From assembly GCA_902729315.2 (NCBI GenBank), contig LR746267.1, positions 6,140,424 through 6,204,423 on the forward strand: 64,000 nt of DNA. The letters are read 5' to 3'. A program made the position numbers and the translations under genes. A model generated the notes under the pieces. It worked only from the letters and a program-made list of their open reading frames with translations. It was not told the origin of the DNA and did not search any database. Origin of the DNA: Spirodela intermedia (lineage: Eukaryota; Streptophyta; Magnoliopsida; Alismatales; Araceae). Of the stretch, positions 11,670-30,556 are shown one piece after another; within the stretch, counting starts at the first letter, position 1; every line of letters begins with the position of its first letter.

Positions 11670-12774
11670 GAGGTGAAGTTGTCCCGCCCCGCCTTCGTCG
11701 TTCCGGTATCCACATCACCCCCCTCATTAACTATAATATTCAAAATTTGCTCCAATACATTCGACAAATTGAATAGGCATCCTGGGAAACATATTTCCTA
11801 CGTTTCAAATATACCCTCACAACAAGGGCCCTTTGGATATATAAACCATGGGAGGCGAGTTTCAGGGGGTTGCTGTTTCGAAAAAAACCTCCAAAGATCG
11901 CCAAGCTGATCGATTTAAGGGGTAGACAGATGTGGGGCCAAGGATCGCCCGCGTGGCAGAGCGTAGTAAACTGTTCATGACGTGTGGCCAAAGCAGCGAA
12001 CGTGACCTTGATTAAGGTCGTTCTCAGGCGGCAGCTATTAGGGCGCCGTCTCCCCCGCGGACTTGGGCATGGGCAACTTTTGGGGCCCATTCCCTTATGG
12101 ATCGGCGCCTTTATTGCCCCGAAAACTTTAAAGGCCACGAAATAAGCTGGCTGGTGTGTCTCTAGAGAGAGAGAGAGAGAGAGAGACCCCTCCAACCAAC
12201 GAATTCAGGGTCCAGTGCACGTTGACTGTGGACGGCAGGGCAGCTGCCGTCCATTGACTACATACAACGCCCACTGAGGACGACCCAAGGCCGGTGGTTA
12301 GAGCCCGGATTGCTGCCTCCGTCGGGGCAGCAGCGGCGCCGCCGGGATCCCAGCAGTCCATTGCAAGAAATTCGCCGCTGGCTCGGCATTTATGGTCGTT
12401 GACTTGTTCAAAAAAGGTTGGGTGAGACTTTGCCGTGATTGCTATCTCGAGATGCAGATGATGACTTGCGAGGTTCGATTTCTCTTCTTTGAAGGGGTGA
12501 AGTCGATCGGAGGGTGAAGACACCCTCCAGTACAATGAGGAAGAAGGGCGAGAGAGAGTGATCACTTCACGAGTCCCAACGAATTCCATTTATCGATATG
12601 GTGACTTACCTCGAGCCCGTCTGATTCTGAATGAAGCAAGTCGTTCCTCACGAAAGGACGGCCACACCGCAACCTTGTTCGTGGGTCACTGCCATGTATT
12701 GCACTGAAAACATGCAAACATTTTAGGCCTGATCGGAACCTATTCCATCTCTTCCCATGGTTTCAAGAGCCCAC
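11670..12774. other. Intergenic region with a short GA run
   Basis: No supported gene. A (GA)n run occupies about 12165-12185. Around 12190-12600 the sequence is GC-richer, and the minus strand holds a 153-codon frame (12128-12589) that does not resemble a known protein. A donor-like GAG|GTAAGT occurs on the minus strand near 12606-12614, so an unrecognised non-coding exon cannot be excluded. Confidence 0.45.
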
Positions 12775-13148
12775 CTCTCTCCTGTTTATCCACACCCTCT
12801 CTCTCCTCTCTCTCTCCTCTCTCTCTCTCTCTCTCCCCTCTCTCTCTCCTCTCTCTCCTCTCTCCTCTCTCTCCTCTCTCTTTCTCCCCTCTCTCTCCTC
12901 TCTCTCCTCTCTCTCCTCTCTCTCTCTCCCCTCTCTCTCCTCTCTCTCTCCCCTTCTCTCTCCTCTCTCTCTCTCTTTCTCCCTCTCTCCCCCCTCTCTC
13001 TCTCTCTCACCCTCTCTCTCACTTTCTCTCCCCCTCTCTCTCTCTCGCTTTCTCTCCCCCTCTCTCTCTCTCTTTCTCTCCCCCCCTCTCTCTCTCTCTT
13101 TCTCTCCCCCCTCTCTCTCTCTCTTTCTCTCCCCCCCCTCTCTCTCTT
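12775..13148. repeat. 370-bp CT-rich low-complexity tract
   Basis: Almost pure C/T on the plus strand, made of CTCTCT runs broken by CC, CCC and TTT. It creates long artefactual frames on both strands (Ser/Leu-rich forward, Arg/Glu-rich reverse) that should not be read as genes. It lies about 460 bp beyond the annexin stop codon. Confidence 0.97.
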
Positions 13149-13607
13149 TAATCCGTGAAAGCAGTCAAAGATGCACACGCATGCTCATCTTTGTGGTAAA
13201 TACGTTCCTTGGAGCCCTCCTTTGTCATAGAAGACATACCATGCATGTGAAATCCAGCGTGCCTTTTCCCACGTAAATATATGTGTATATATATATATTT
13301 ATAATTCAGTGTTGGGATCCGAACTATACTAAGTATGTGTAAATATATATGTATATATATGCATGTGACATATATGCATATAATTTCACTTGTATGTACC
13401 ATTTTCCAAGTATGTGGATATTGGTAAAGTCAATCAGGCCCATTGATTTTCATAACACGTTGCGGAAAACCATGCAACACAGAACACGGAACAAGAGGAG
13501 GACATGGCGCACCCACAGAGACCGAGACTCGACATGACTGGGAACTCCAAACAAACCACAAATTTAGTGCTTAGCCCACACAAAACTACCCCCTTGGACA
13601 GAAGTAG
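13149..13607. other. Intergenic sequence 3' of the annexin gene
   Basis: No gene seen. It contains TATA/TATG-rich simple sequence at about 13275-13385. The annexin 3' untranslated region probably ends within it. Confidence 0.5.
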
Positions 13608-16600
13608 CTAGAGGGAAGGTTCCACGAGAGCATGGAGGAATGCTCGATAGTGACCGGACGTCTCCGAATGTATGGCGGCGCTCAGAGTCTTCTTGTATTT
13701 GTTCTGGAACTCCGCCATGATGTACTGCATGTCGATCTCTGCGCGGGTCACCACAATCCTTATGAGCTTGCTGTCCTTGGTACCCAGTCCTTCCATCGCC
13801 TTGTACAGTTCCTGGGATAATACCACGCTAAGTATAATCGGAATATTTTCGGAAAGGAGAATGGAAAAGACTGCGGGTTCATATGATCCAACCCTGAAAT
13901 TCACTAGTCAACTGATCCAGTCAGCTTATGCCAAAAAGGAAATTATCTTAACATCAAACCTGCTAACGGGTCGATTTCATAAGAATTGATCTAAGAACAA
14001 TCATCAGTTCTCCAGCCATGAAACTCAGTAGAGTTGGCCTATTCCTACTAGATTAACCCTTTTTCGGATTTTAAAGATAAGTCATTGATTGAGCTAGAAA
14101 CAGATGATCCATGAAGTTCTATGGCAAGTTCTTCGGATCTGAAAAAGGGTGGTAGATTATACTCGCAGATTCATGATTTACCTCGAAACCCCACTCCAAA
14201 ACGTACCTTTGCAAAGTAGTGTGCAGGGTTCTGGGCACATCGAAGGATTGTAAGCAGAGCAAACTCAAAATTGCCAGAGGTTTCACCTTTGACAGCCTGC
14301 AGAAGGCCCCAAACTATTAGTTTTACTTTTATTGATGTGGGAGCCCGTGGGAACTGCCAAAGATTGCGTACACCACCTTTTCAAGTGTGCTTCCGTACAT
14401 GCTCTTGTAAAAGGAAGCAACAGCAGCCAGATGTGGGCGGCTACGTTCACTAAATATGCGAATGAAGGTATCCTCGTCGGTCCCCAATCGCTTCTCACCA
14501 GCTTTATATAGATCTCTAACATCTTTATCTACCATCCTTTGGTCGACCTCGGGGCCTTCATAACGATGTTTGCTCACAAACGCAAGTAGGAGCTACAACA
14601 GAAGCAGCTGCATTAGTTTTCAAAGCAATACAATAAGACGTCGGAAATTTTCACAAGGGGCTACTATCAGGCATTGACTTTGCAAGAACAGCAGATTAAC
14701 GGCCAAATTATTTCTTTGGCACGCTGGATTCGGTCAGACAGTCAGTCACACGCCTGTTTTCAATGGCTTTCACGTTCAGAAGCTCGCTAAAATGCAGGTT
14801 GAAGATAGCTTCTGTCATTACTGGTTCAAAATCTATTGTTCTGACGGGAACTTTGGCATCATTGTATAATTGATGTTCTAAATCTAGTATAACTGAGTTT
14901 ACTCGCAGAATCCCTTGTGATGGGTCAACTCCCTGGGTTGGATGTTGCACACTCCAACCAAAGGTCAACTTTGTGCAAACATATCCAAACCTAACGTCAG
15001 ACAGAGAGGGGGCCAGGTTGGCAACCTTGAGATCAAGACACACGTTGACTAATTCTGCGTGGTTCTTGTTGCATGTTCCGGTCAGGTTAGATGAGTGAAA
15101 CGAATTCCAATCATGTAAACATAATGAAGCAAAATGGCTAATTTCAATCGATTCCAAGAAAAATTAAAGACTGAAAAAATAAATTTATACGAATATCGTA
15201 GTAGCAAAAATAACAACAATTCCAAGGATTTGATATCCTTTACTGTGATGCATAAATGCAACTATAGTTACATCATTTAAAGGATAAAAGCGAGCGTTCT
15301 CAAGCTTCAATGCTAACATTTTAAAATAAACTAGAACAGCGTGTATGTGTGCAACTATTAATGGAATTATAAAGAGATACTTGAAAACAGAGAACTATGG
15401 TTGGAAAAAAAATTGTATTCCCCAATTTTCTATTCAGCACAGATCTTGCAACAACGATGTCTTCACGAGTATGAGGTATATATAGCGGGGCAAATGGGGT
15501 GAAGGAATAGAAGTACCTTTCCGGTATCGTCGTTTGCACGAGATTGAATGTCATTTTCAAGAACTGAACCAAACTTTGTTCGATATGCCTGTTTAAATAG
15601 CTGAATCTGTGAAGATGTTCGAGAGCATATAACTTCAATTGCAACATGGGTCTGACTGATGTCCCCACTTAATGCAGCCCTCACTATGACTGCATCACGT
15701 TCAGCTGGCCCATGCATCCAAAGCAGAACTGCATCCTACAGAAAACCCATGAAATTGATCGGCATCCACCTATTGGAAACATTATATGTGATATATATTA
15801 CACAAGAGTCAAGACATAAAATCTACTCACCGTGGATACCCACAGGCAGAACGGATAAATTTTTACAACGGAACATGCATTTTCCATCAATTTCCGAACT
15901 GAATTAGCGATAGTGTGGTATTACCTCAAGGTTTCCACTCAACTCCGAACGCAAGCGGTTTGTGAGATCTTCTCCATACATTGACTTGTATTCTTGTTGG
16001 ATAAAAGCACGTTGTGTTGCATCACGGTGCGCAAGAACATTGATAACTTTCCCAGTATCACAACCAAAGCCTGCAAAGAAAAATCATGAACATTACAAAA
16101 ACATTAATCCGAAGATGGACCAGAAAAATAGGAACAAAGCTAAAAAAAGTTCTGGGGTTCCAAAATACTGAGCTTCCAAGGTCTTCATGATGGGAAATAG
16201 TTTATCTGCAAAGAAGGATTGACACTTCCACAGATGTAATAAATAGGTGGGTTCTCAAGGTTGCGACTGATGAGACCCCAACCGAGAGATCTAATGTTCA
16301 TACCAGACTATCCCACAAAACCAATTTCTTCCACCCCTCTTTCTCGATCTTTCATCATATAAGTAATCCGTTTTCTTTGTGGTATTTCATGTACCAAATG
16401 TTCACCAGTGAATTGGAGAAAGACTCGCATACTTCAGAAGCTGATGACATCATCTAACCTGTGCAAAGCTTAAAATCCTACACGAAAGTTGCAACAATTT
16501 TTGGACTTGCTACCATTATGATTTCTCTCGTTTATATGCCATGTACTTTACAGTTTGAAAATTTAAGAGACCATTATACGAGCTGTTTTCAGATTTGAGT

Positions 16601-17075
16601 TGTCATCGGTCTTCAATAAAAGGCCAGTTCTATTGTATGAGATAAGAACCAGATGATGGAAGAAAAAATAAGGTTTAATAAATGTCCAACCTAAGCCAAT
16701 CAAGAATGATCAAGCGTAAGTTCATGACAAGAGGTAAATATTTTGATTGTTATTTTATTGAATTTCCGTAAGTCATTAATCTTCCAAGAAACACGAGTTG
16801 CCCCAAACCGCAGAGCTAGGGTGAATTCCTGATACAATTGAAGAGCAAGCAAAAGCCTAGTGATACAATGGGAATGCTAAATCTTCTCGGCCTAAGGTGC
16901 CATCTGCGTAGATGGCGTGGAGGGTTGTACAGGTAGAATAAAGAATGGGCTCGACTAGCCGCAGAGAAAGCACAGGACATACTCCCTTGGAAAATTTACC
17001 TTTGAAGGCCTTGTAGAGGGTGGTAGCATCTTCCCTCGCCGAAAGTGGAACCGGAGGAACTCTCAGACTCGCCAT
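13608..17075 (-). CDS. ANN5: Annexin, D5-like
   Basis: Six exons in transcript order: 17075-17000, 16070-15925, 15735-15517, 14592-14377, 14296-14207, 13811-13608. Together they encode 316 residues, the normal plant annexin length, with GT-AG introns. Annexins bind acidic membranes in a calcium-dependent way through four repeats of about 70 residues. Repeat I has GFGCDT (26-31) in place of the usual GxGT calcium loop, a feature shared with Arabidopsis annexin D5. Repeat II holds [12 protein letters not shown] after residue 77. Repeat III has RLGTDED (182-188). Repeat IV has an intact GLGT (257-260). The D5 assignment rests on memory of GCDT and the [11 protein letters not shown] segment. A TTTAAA at 17143-17148 on the minus strand could serve as a TATA-like element. 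D5-type annexins are known from pollen, but nothing here shows expression. Confidence 0.93.
14708..15157 (-). other. 149-codon open frame inside an annexin intron
   Basis: This frame lies wholly inside the intron between annexin exons 3 and 4 (14593-15516). It is on the same strand as the gene and looks less AT-rich than neighbouring introns. Splicing the flanking exons directly gives a perfect annexin junction, so this is not a missing annexin exon. The translation has mixed composition without low complexity and no motif I recognise. It could be a captured gene fragment or a transposon piece, or chance. Confidence 0.3.
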
Positions 17076-17199
17076 ATTCCCCGAACGCCTGCACCTGTAG
17101 ATCACCCTCCGTCTTTACCAGCCCTATTCCTCTCCTTTCCCCTTTAAATGAGCATCTTCTGAAGAGCAGAAACAGACGGCGAAGAGAGTTGTCGCTGAC

Positions 17200-18165
17200 C
17201 ACGCAGGTCCGAGCCTTGGAGGACTACTGACTGAGTCAACACGGCGTACGCGGATGTTAAAATTCCTCATCCGGGTGAAACCGCAACGGTTGGCTGCGAC
17301 GATCCCCTTTGCCTTCTCCTTGTACCGTCAAGGCGGGACTCCCTGAAAGGTTAACGCAGCTGTCACAATCCGGAGTCGGTCAACAAACAAGCCAACACGA
17401 CGGACGTGGGTTTGTGGAATCATCCACATGGGCGGCGGGTTTGTGGTATCATCCTCATGTGACACTTTTCTCCCTGCCCCTCGTTCTCTTCCAGGGTGAA
17501 ACTATCCACATGGATGAGCTCTGCTGATCCGCCAACCATGTCATAACTGATCGAGGAGGCTTCGGTCAACGTGGGTGGGCGATTCTTAACTGACTTGTAG
17601 CAGTGCTCTCTTGAACGTGTCGATGATCATGGCAAACCACCGGTATTTCCTCGTCAGCCGCAGTAGCAGCACCTGCTGAACAGGACCCCACCCCTCCCTC
17701 ACCACCAATCCGCTCTCTTGACCATCTCTCCCCCATGTCCCAAGAGGAGTTGACAATTGCTCAGTTGACTGCCCACATAATTTTAAGCAAGAAGAATTCG
17801 AGAAAAATTCATATATTTATGAGATAGAAAGGACGGCATTGGTGATAACTTGATGCTGATACCAGCAGACATCAGGCAAGACGGATGGTCTTGTCTGAGA
17901 GCTTCAAGTCAACGCCACGCCAAATCTTGATGTCCCAATGAGATACATTATTCACATGCATTGCTGCCGCAGTTAATGCGGGAATTTCAAGGCTCTAATC
18001 GAAACATGCAATAGCATCAATCATGTGGGATAAAATACAGTACACAACGGAGACAAGCCTCTCTCGCTCTCTCTCTCTCTTTCTCTCTCGACCCACTCCC
18101 TCCACACCCTCCCCCCTTTCCCCTTCGCTTCCTCCATAGAAGCTAGAACAGAGTATATACCCAGT
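17200..18165. other. Intergenic region between annexin and the ARF-like gene
   Basis: No coding evidence. A CT-rich run lies at about 18060-18120, just beyond the ARF-like stop codon. The annexin promoter should lie near 17100-17400. Confidence 0.5.
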
Positions 18166-24645
<6,480 letters not shown>

Positions 24646-24797
24646 CTACACGATATCAGACTCCAATCGGGAGAAACGCGGATTAGTCCTAGTTCGACAA
24701 CAGATTTCAATTCGAAAAAGAATGAGAAAAGAGAAATAGATAGCGTATGCAACAACTACATGAGCCAAAGCAATCTAGGAGAAAATTAAAAACCTAC
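24646..24797 (-). other. Possible 5' leader intron of ARLB1
   Basis: A donor TTCC|GTAGGT (24797) and an acceptor TGTAG| (24646) bracket 152 bases upstream of the start codon. This is based on consensus only. The GC-rich stretch at 24810-24990 would then be first-exon leader and promoter; a TTATATTT element on the minus strand near 25000 is compatible. Confidence 0.35.
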
Positions 24798-25314
24798 GGA
24801 ATCGAGTACTCTGGTGTGCTGCGGAGGGCAGAGAAGAACGCGTGAAGACAGGATCCGAAAGTCGAAAGGACCTTCCCTCCCAGTCCTAACTAAGCCACCC
24901 GGAATTGGCCGATTCCGACCCAAATCGGGATTGGCAGTAGCCGTTCCGATTGGGCCCCCGCCGCCACCGCCACCCCCATGGCTGAAAGGCGAAACTAAAT
25001 ATAATTTGGATAATAAGAAGGTTCCACATCCGATAAATTGCCTATTTCTGGGTATGTTCTCGTTCTTCCTTATTGTAGTAACACCATGCATTGCTCTATT
25101 TTTCAAAGATTTAATTCAGAGATGGGTTACCTAGATTTGGAGTTTTGCCCATTCATTTCCAGACTTTTGGTTCAGATTCACAATTTTTCATAATTTGTTC
25201 CCTAACCACAGGAAGTGACGAATCTAACCCTAGAGAGTTCTAACCACGAATACTTGCTATATAATGGTCAAACTACATGATTAAAACTATACACAAAGGA
25301 GACCCTAACCTTTT

Positions 25315-25570
25315 CTATCCAATGTAGCTCTCAATTGAAAAAAGCATGGTAACCAATTAAACTCTATGTTTATGCAATTAAACAATGGCAATGATGATCA
25401 CCAATATATTATGATTATTTTAAAATCATATGTAACATTAGGTGGTCTATCCAATGTAGCTATCAATAAAAAAAACAATATCACCAATTAAACTATATGT
25501 TTATACAAATAATCAATGGCAATGATCACTAATACATTAAGATTCTTTTTAAATCAAATGCAACACTAGG
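25315..25570. repeat. Tandem duplication of a ~130-bp AT-rich unit
   Basis: Copies 25315-25442 and 25447-25570 share CTATCCAATGTAGCT, ACCAATTAAACT, ATGTTTAT and CAATGGCAATGAT in order. Period about 132 bp, copies clearly diverged. Confidence 0.9.
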
Positions 25571-28500
25571 GGGTAAAATAATAGAACCCAAAACTAGCTA
25601 CACCTTATCTGAATACTCTCCCTTACCTTCATGGATTAGCTGCCCTCCATCCTCTCTTCATCTTATTGACCACTTCCCATATGTGCTTGCACCCCTTTTT
25701 CTGTGTGATGGGTCTAGTGTCCCATAACCCAAGCTCAACCTAACAAAGTGGTTGGAATGCTTCCCATGCATGTCCCTTGCCTCTATCTATGTCTCACATA
25801 GGCATTGAACCTCTAAGCTTATATATCCCTAGCCAACATCACTTTCTATCAATTTTACTAGGCTCTCCATCATATCTTGCTACCATGATATCTAGTTTAG
25901 ACTCTTCACTTGTTAAAGTGATGGACATATTTGACTCTCTTTGAATTTGATTGGCTATTCTATAACCATTGAAAGGGTAGGATTTTGAAGTTATAAAGTT
26001 CCTCACCTAAAATATGGCTATTACAAGCATTTAGAAGTTCCAAAATTTAATGTCTTTGGAGTGCAACTTTTAATATGAAAGTCTCTTATATGACACATTT
26101 TTCCATAAGTAGTTTAAGTCCATGGAATCATTGATAGTTATAATTTAACCTCATTTATTGAAATGGCAATCTTTAAACAAGCTTGGTACTAAATCTTGTT
26201 CTATGTATTAGATAATCTAAGGAAAAGTGTAGAGTAGATTCTCTAGGAGAGACTTTAAGAGTATAGGAAGCCTATGGTTGTACTAAACCAACATTAGAAT
26301 CCCAAGTATTTATTTCCATATTACTTGTTTTTGGTGTTTTTAAGAATAAAACCCATCCCCCCATGCCATTATTTTGAGAAAATTCCATCTACGAACATCA
26401 AATCATGTTTATAAGAGAATCATTTATAAATAATGACTTTGCTTATGAAAAGATTGCGGAAAAGTAGTGACCATGACATCTATCACGAACCCAAATATTT
26501 ATCTAGAATTTGATTTAGGAATTCATGATTTTTTCTCTCTGATTAAGTCTCTTTAGTCTACCGATCATGTTAACCCTACTTACCTCTGATTAGGTCTCTT
26601 ATTGTAATTCCCAAGTATATTGAGGTAGAACTCAACTACAAGTTAGAAAGGCCTGCAACTCGTGGTCCTGACGTTTTGAAGTTATGAAAGCATTGACTAT
26701 AGAAGCTTGGAGGCCCAAAACGCATTAAAGAGCCAAATTCAGCCTACTAGGCACATAACGTGTGGATAAGGCATTACTTTCACCATTTTCATTTTAATTT
26801 AGTTTGTCTTTCTACCTAATTAATTATGTCTTTAGGAGATGAATAACTTATTTAAAGACAAGTGCTAGAACATCAGATGTTCAAATAGTAATAAAAATAT
26901 TGAGGAATACTATAGACAATTGCCTTGTCCAATGCTGAACAAAACCAGCTAGGAAATTTCATAAATTAACCATACCAGGAAATCTATTGTTAAAAAAATA
27001 ATTGGCAAGTTTAGCCAAGCTAAAGGTTTCATGTCTACTGATCAATTAGCCATATTTAACCTCATTATATTTAATCACGATGACTATAGTCTTATCATGG
27101 ACTAAAGGCCCAAAGAGTATTTTGTTGATCTTTTATCTAATAGAGATGAGATAATTTGAATTACTTTGGTATCAATAAGTTCAGAAATTATAGGAACTAG
27201 GGATTCCCAAAAATATCTAGTAAGCTAGAGTATCGGTCTTGGATTTCATTGTGAGATTTTGATTAATTATTGGCTTCAAAGGTATAGCCATGCCTTCTTG
27301 ATGGGAGTAACTTTCTTATTCATCATTCTTGATCATCAATGAAATACTCCACCACTTGGTTGGCACAACGAGATGTTTTTCGTTATCAACTATCCAAAAG
27401 ATGTGGTGATTAGCTCAATTTAGGGGTAGTTGTGACTCCCATCATGCATCTTGTCTTGATGCCCTTGGGCAGCTAGCCACTCCACTTGACATGAGATTAC
27501 TTGATTATCTTGACCTAATTTTATAAATATTATTAATTAGAAATGTTGTATCAAGGTTAATTAGAGTATTAAAAATATATCTGAAGATGCCATGGAATAG
27601 TTCTAAGTTTGTTTTGAATCACCTATTAATGCTTAATATAGCCTTACTATAAATAGTACAAGTGATGATACTTTAACCTATGTTGTAGGAGATAGCATCC
27701 CTATAAATTGAAGTGGTGACAATGTTTAATTATAGAAAATTTCATTTTTAATTTCATCCCTTAATTAATGGGTTTCATTGATATAGTTGTAGGAGTTTAT
27801 ACGATTGAGTTAGACCCTACGATTGCTATGATTATTCTTATTATTCATCTATGCACTAATCCTTGGTCTCTACTTGAAGCTCCTAGAAGATCAATGATTT
27901 TTGTATGCTTAGGGTGGAAAATAAAGTATGTGATTTATTTCCCAGCTGTTCTTGCAATATTTTCCTACAACTAATTATCATGAATATAAAAGTTAAGGGT
28001 ACACTAACTTTGAACATGTGACCCTCAACTTATGCTAGAAAGTCAACGTAAGCACACTGTTGTTATACATATTTATCCTCTGTTTCCTTGATATGAGTAC
28101 ATGACGTGAATCATGCTTAACTGGTGTACGTCTAGACGAAAAAGAGTTTGCAAAATATATTATTTTTCTGATTTGTGGCGCCTTTGGTTGTGCTCGAGGT
28201 ATCTAAACTAGAAAATTTTGGCAGCTATAATATGTATGCATGATTTTTCCTTACACACTCCATGTGGTATGTGCAAAACCTTTTTCCAAAGTTTTCTCTT
28301 AATGCTTCAAAATCATAGGGATGCTTGTAATCATTTATCCTTGTAGTATCCAACACTAGTTTCTACATCATTTATGAACGACTTGCATTTTCTCTATCAT
28401 GTATCTTTCTAAGGAATTGTACTTGATCTTCAAGATAGATGTTAGAAGTGCGAATATATTCCCATTTTTATGTCAGAATCATTATTAGATATGCATCAAA

Positions 28501-29019
28501 ACCATCAGACTCTTGTTGACTAAAAATTTGATAGGGGTCAAGAATTCAAAAAGTCTAGGTATATCCATGAAATAAAAATTATAAACATAAGAAAGTATTT
28601 CTTCTAGCTATTGGAGGATCAAGTTTGGCTAGTTTATAGTTTCCCTCCTTCCATTTATTAAAACTCCACCTTACAAAAATGAAAGCTTGCTTTTGTATGT
28701 TTAAAGGTTCAATCTCTAGAAACCTGTCTTCTCAAGCACTCTCTCTTTTTTAGGGTGTGTTTTGTTTTATATTTCATTTGACCTAACAAATTATTAAGCA
28801 AGGCTTGATGAGGTGCGAAAGATAACAACTTCAAGCAAGTCAGTCTAGCTATATTAATGTAAAAATAACCAAGCAAAGACTGAAGAAAGAACTTAGAGGA
28901 GTTGAATAGGATTGAGAGTAGATAGAATCACAACAAATTAATTGTCTCACATGATTGATTTTATAGTACAAGAAGATCATTTTCACATTAAATTCACAAA
29001 AACAAATCTTCTCACTTTT
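25571..29019. other. AT-rich intergenic DNA without a recognisable gene
   Basis: About 3.4 kb. The only frame above 60 codons (27768-27974, +) is hydrophobic and matches nothing I know. No LTR borders, reverse transcriptase motif or exon chain were found. It may be decayed transposon sequence. Confidence 0.5.
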
Positions 29020-29100
29020 CTTTTTTTGATTTTATTATTTAGCTAAAACTTTCAACAAATCTTTTTTTGATTTTATTAGTTAGCTAAAACTAATAAAATC
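29020..29100. repeat. Direct repeat ending in a near-palindrome
   Basis: A 31-bp unit starting CTTTTTTTGATTTTATTA occurs at 29020-29050 and 29061-29091, differing by one base. The second copy runs into GATTTTATTAGTT (29069-29081) facing AACTAATAAAATC (29088-29100), a 13-bp inverted repeat. Confidence 0.9.
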
Positions 29101-30556
29101 TTGGTCTCTAGAAGTTTATGCATATGGAGCCCATTTCAATCAATCCACACTAGAAGCGTTCCAAGTCAGATTCCTACTTCGTTGAGACCAAGATCTATGC
29201 AACTTTACCAGATACACAGCAAGATGCATGAAGAAGGATTTATTTTAGAGAACTTTTGTTGGGGGAAGGATATGGCTTTTGAGGAAGGGAAATGCGATTG
29301 TGCCACACATAGGAATTGATGAGTGCTCCGACCAAGGAACTGGCCGTTGTGTGAGTAAGATGGAATTTGTGGAGCCAATGACAAGAGGCTGCCTTTTGGC
29401 TGTAGATACTGTGTAGCCAAAGCCGAGGAAGGTGTGGGTAGACGAGAAATAGTCATCTCCATGGGTGCTTTCGCTGTCCACTCTGTGCTGTATGTTAAGT
29501 GCAGGCTGTAGATACCACTCTGTGGGCTTCCAATCCAAACAACAGGGGACCTGGGCCAACTCGTCTTTAAAGAAAGGTGGAAGAAGCCCTCAATTTACAA
29601 TCTTTTTATTTAAATATGCGGCATCTGCAGGAACGGACTGGCGGAGTGCTGATCCGCCTCAGACTGTAGGTGCCTTTGTGCAAGTGCCAGGGCTCATCCC
29701 CCCCTCCCCACCTGGCTGGCGGCAACTTGAAATCTACCCTGCCTTGAAGAGAAAATGTGTCTCTGCGGACCACGAAAATATTTTGAGCACTGAAACCTCA
29801 TTCCCATACGTTCTTATCTGAATACCCATCTGCAAAATATACAAAATAATAGTTTAACCGGGCAAGCCACCGATCCCAGAAAGAAAATTGCCTGCAAAGG
29901 TAGAAGACAGCTGCCATCAAGACGTGTATTTTCTACAAGGCTGAATGCAAACTGAGAATAATAATACTACGGCAGCAGCTCTGAAGAACTTCTCCGAATC
30001 TATAAATTTCCATCGGCACCGTATCGGGATTCGCATGACAGCAAAAATGGACAATAATTCTAAGTATTAAAGAATACGAATATCTCTTTCGGTTACTCTT
30101 TCTGCAGACTTAAAGTTGCCTTTTTGAGCGTTTTGATCTTATCCTGGATACTCCCGTGGATGGACGGGTCTCGAATGAACCTGGGATCTCACCCTGCTTC
30201 CTAGATGCATGAGTGGGCTCACCTTCATTTCCGTTGGGGACTGATTTCTCCATCGAGTAGCCGCTGGGTAGAAACCTCGCTGGATGGGCCTCCTCTTTAA
30301 TATAGAAGCCATGCTTCTGGTAGAGGGAAAACCATAGCCACTCAGTTGCACGAGTGCGTGGAGTTCCCATAGTTCCATCGGTCCTCTTCCGTCCTGTCTA
30401 CGCCAATAAAAACTTCGTGGTGAGATAATCCAATTTCCTAAACCTACCCACTCGACCATCTCGCTCCATTTCCTACTCTTTCAAGGCACAAAGGGTCAGC
30501 CTTCCTTAGTTCGGCCTCGCCTGCAACGGCGTCGTACTCCACCCTCTCAGGGACTG
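29101..30556. other. Region upstream of ATP sulfurylase
   Basis: This should contain the APS promoter and leader. Overlapping open frames exist on the minus strand (29205-29559, 30110-30459) and the plus strand (29465-29821), in sequence less AT-rich than the spacer to the left. None matches a family I can name. A minus-strand gene head-to-head with APS is possible, because a donor-like GAAATGAAG|GTGAGC occurs near 30225, but I cannot assemble one. A CCAAT motif lies near 30430. Confidence 0.4.

Noticed and set aside
12128-12589. 153-codon minus-strand frame
   Set aside because: No recognisable domain. It ends in Ser/Leu repeats from the GA run and has no linked exons.
12757-13178. Open frames of 133 and 130 codons over the CT tract
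   Set aside because: They are by-products of the C/T-only sequence (Ser/Leu or Arg/Glu repeats) and have no family or splice support.
24786-25134. 106-codon frames on both strands with poly-Gly or poly-Pro
   Set aside because: They overlap the ARLB1 leader/promoter. The homopolymer comes from a CCGCCACC-type run, and no homology was recognised.
29098-29193. 11-bp inverted repeat ATCTTGGTCTC/GAGACCAAGAT as a microRNA hairpin
   Set aside because: The stem is too short and the intervening arms do not pair.
30110-30370. A GNAT acetyltransferase C-terminus
   Set aside because: Only a loose LYQKHGF resemblance. The acetyl-CoA loop and upstream exons are absent.
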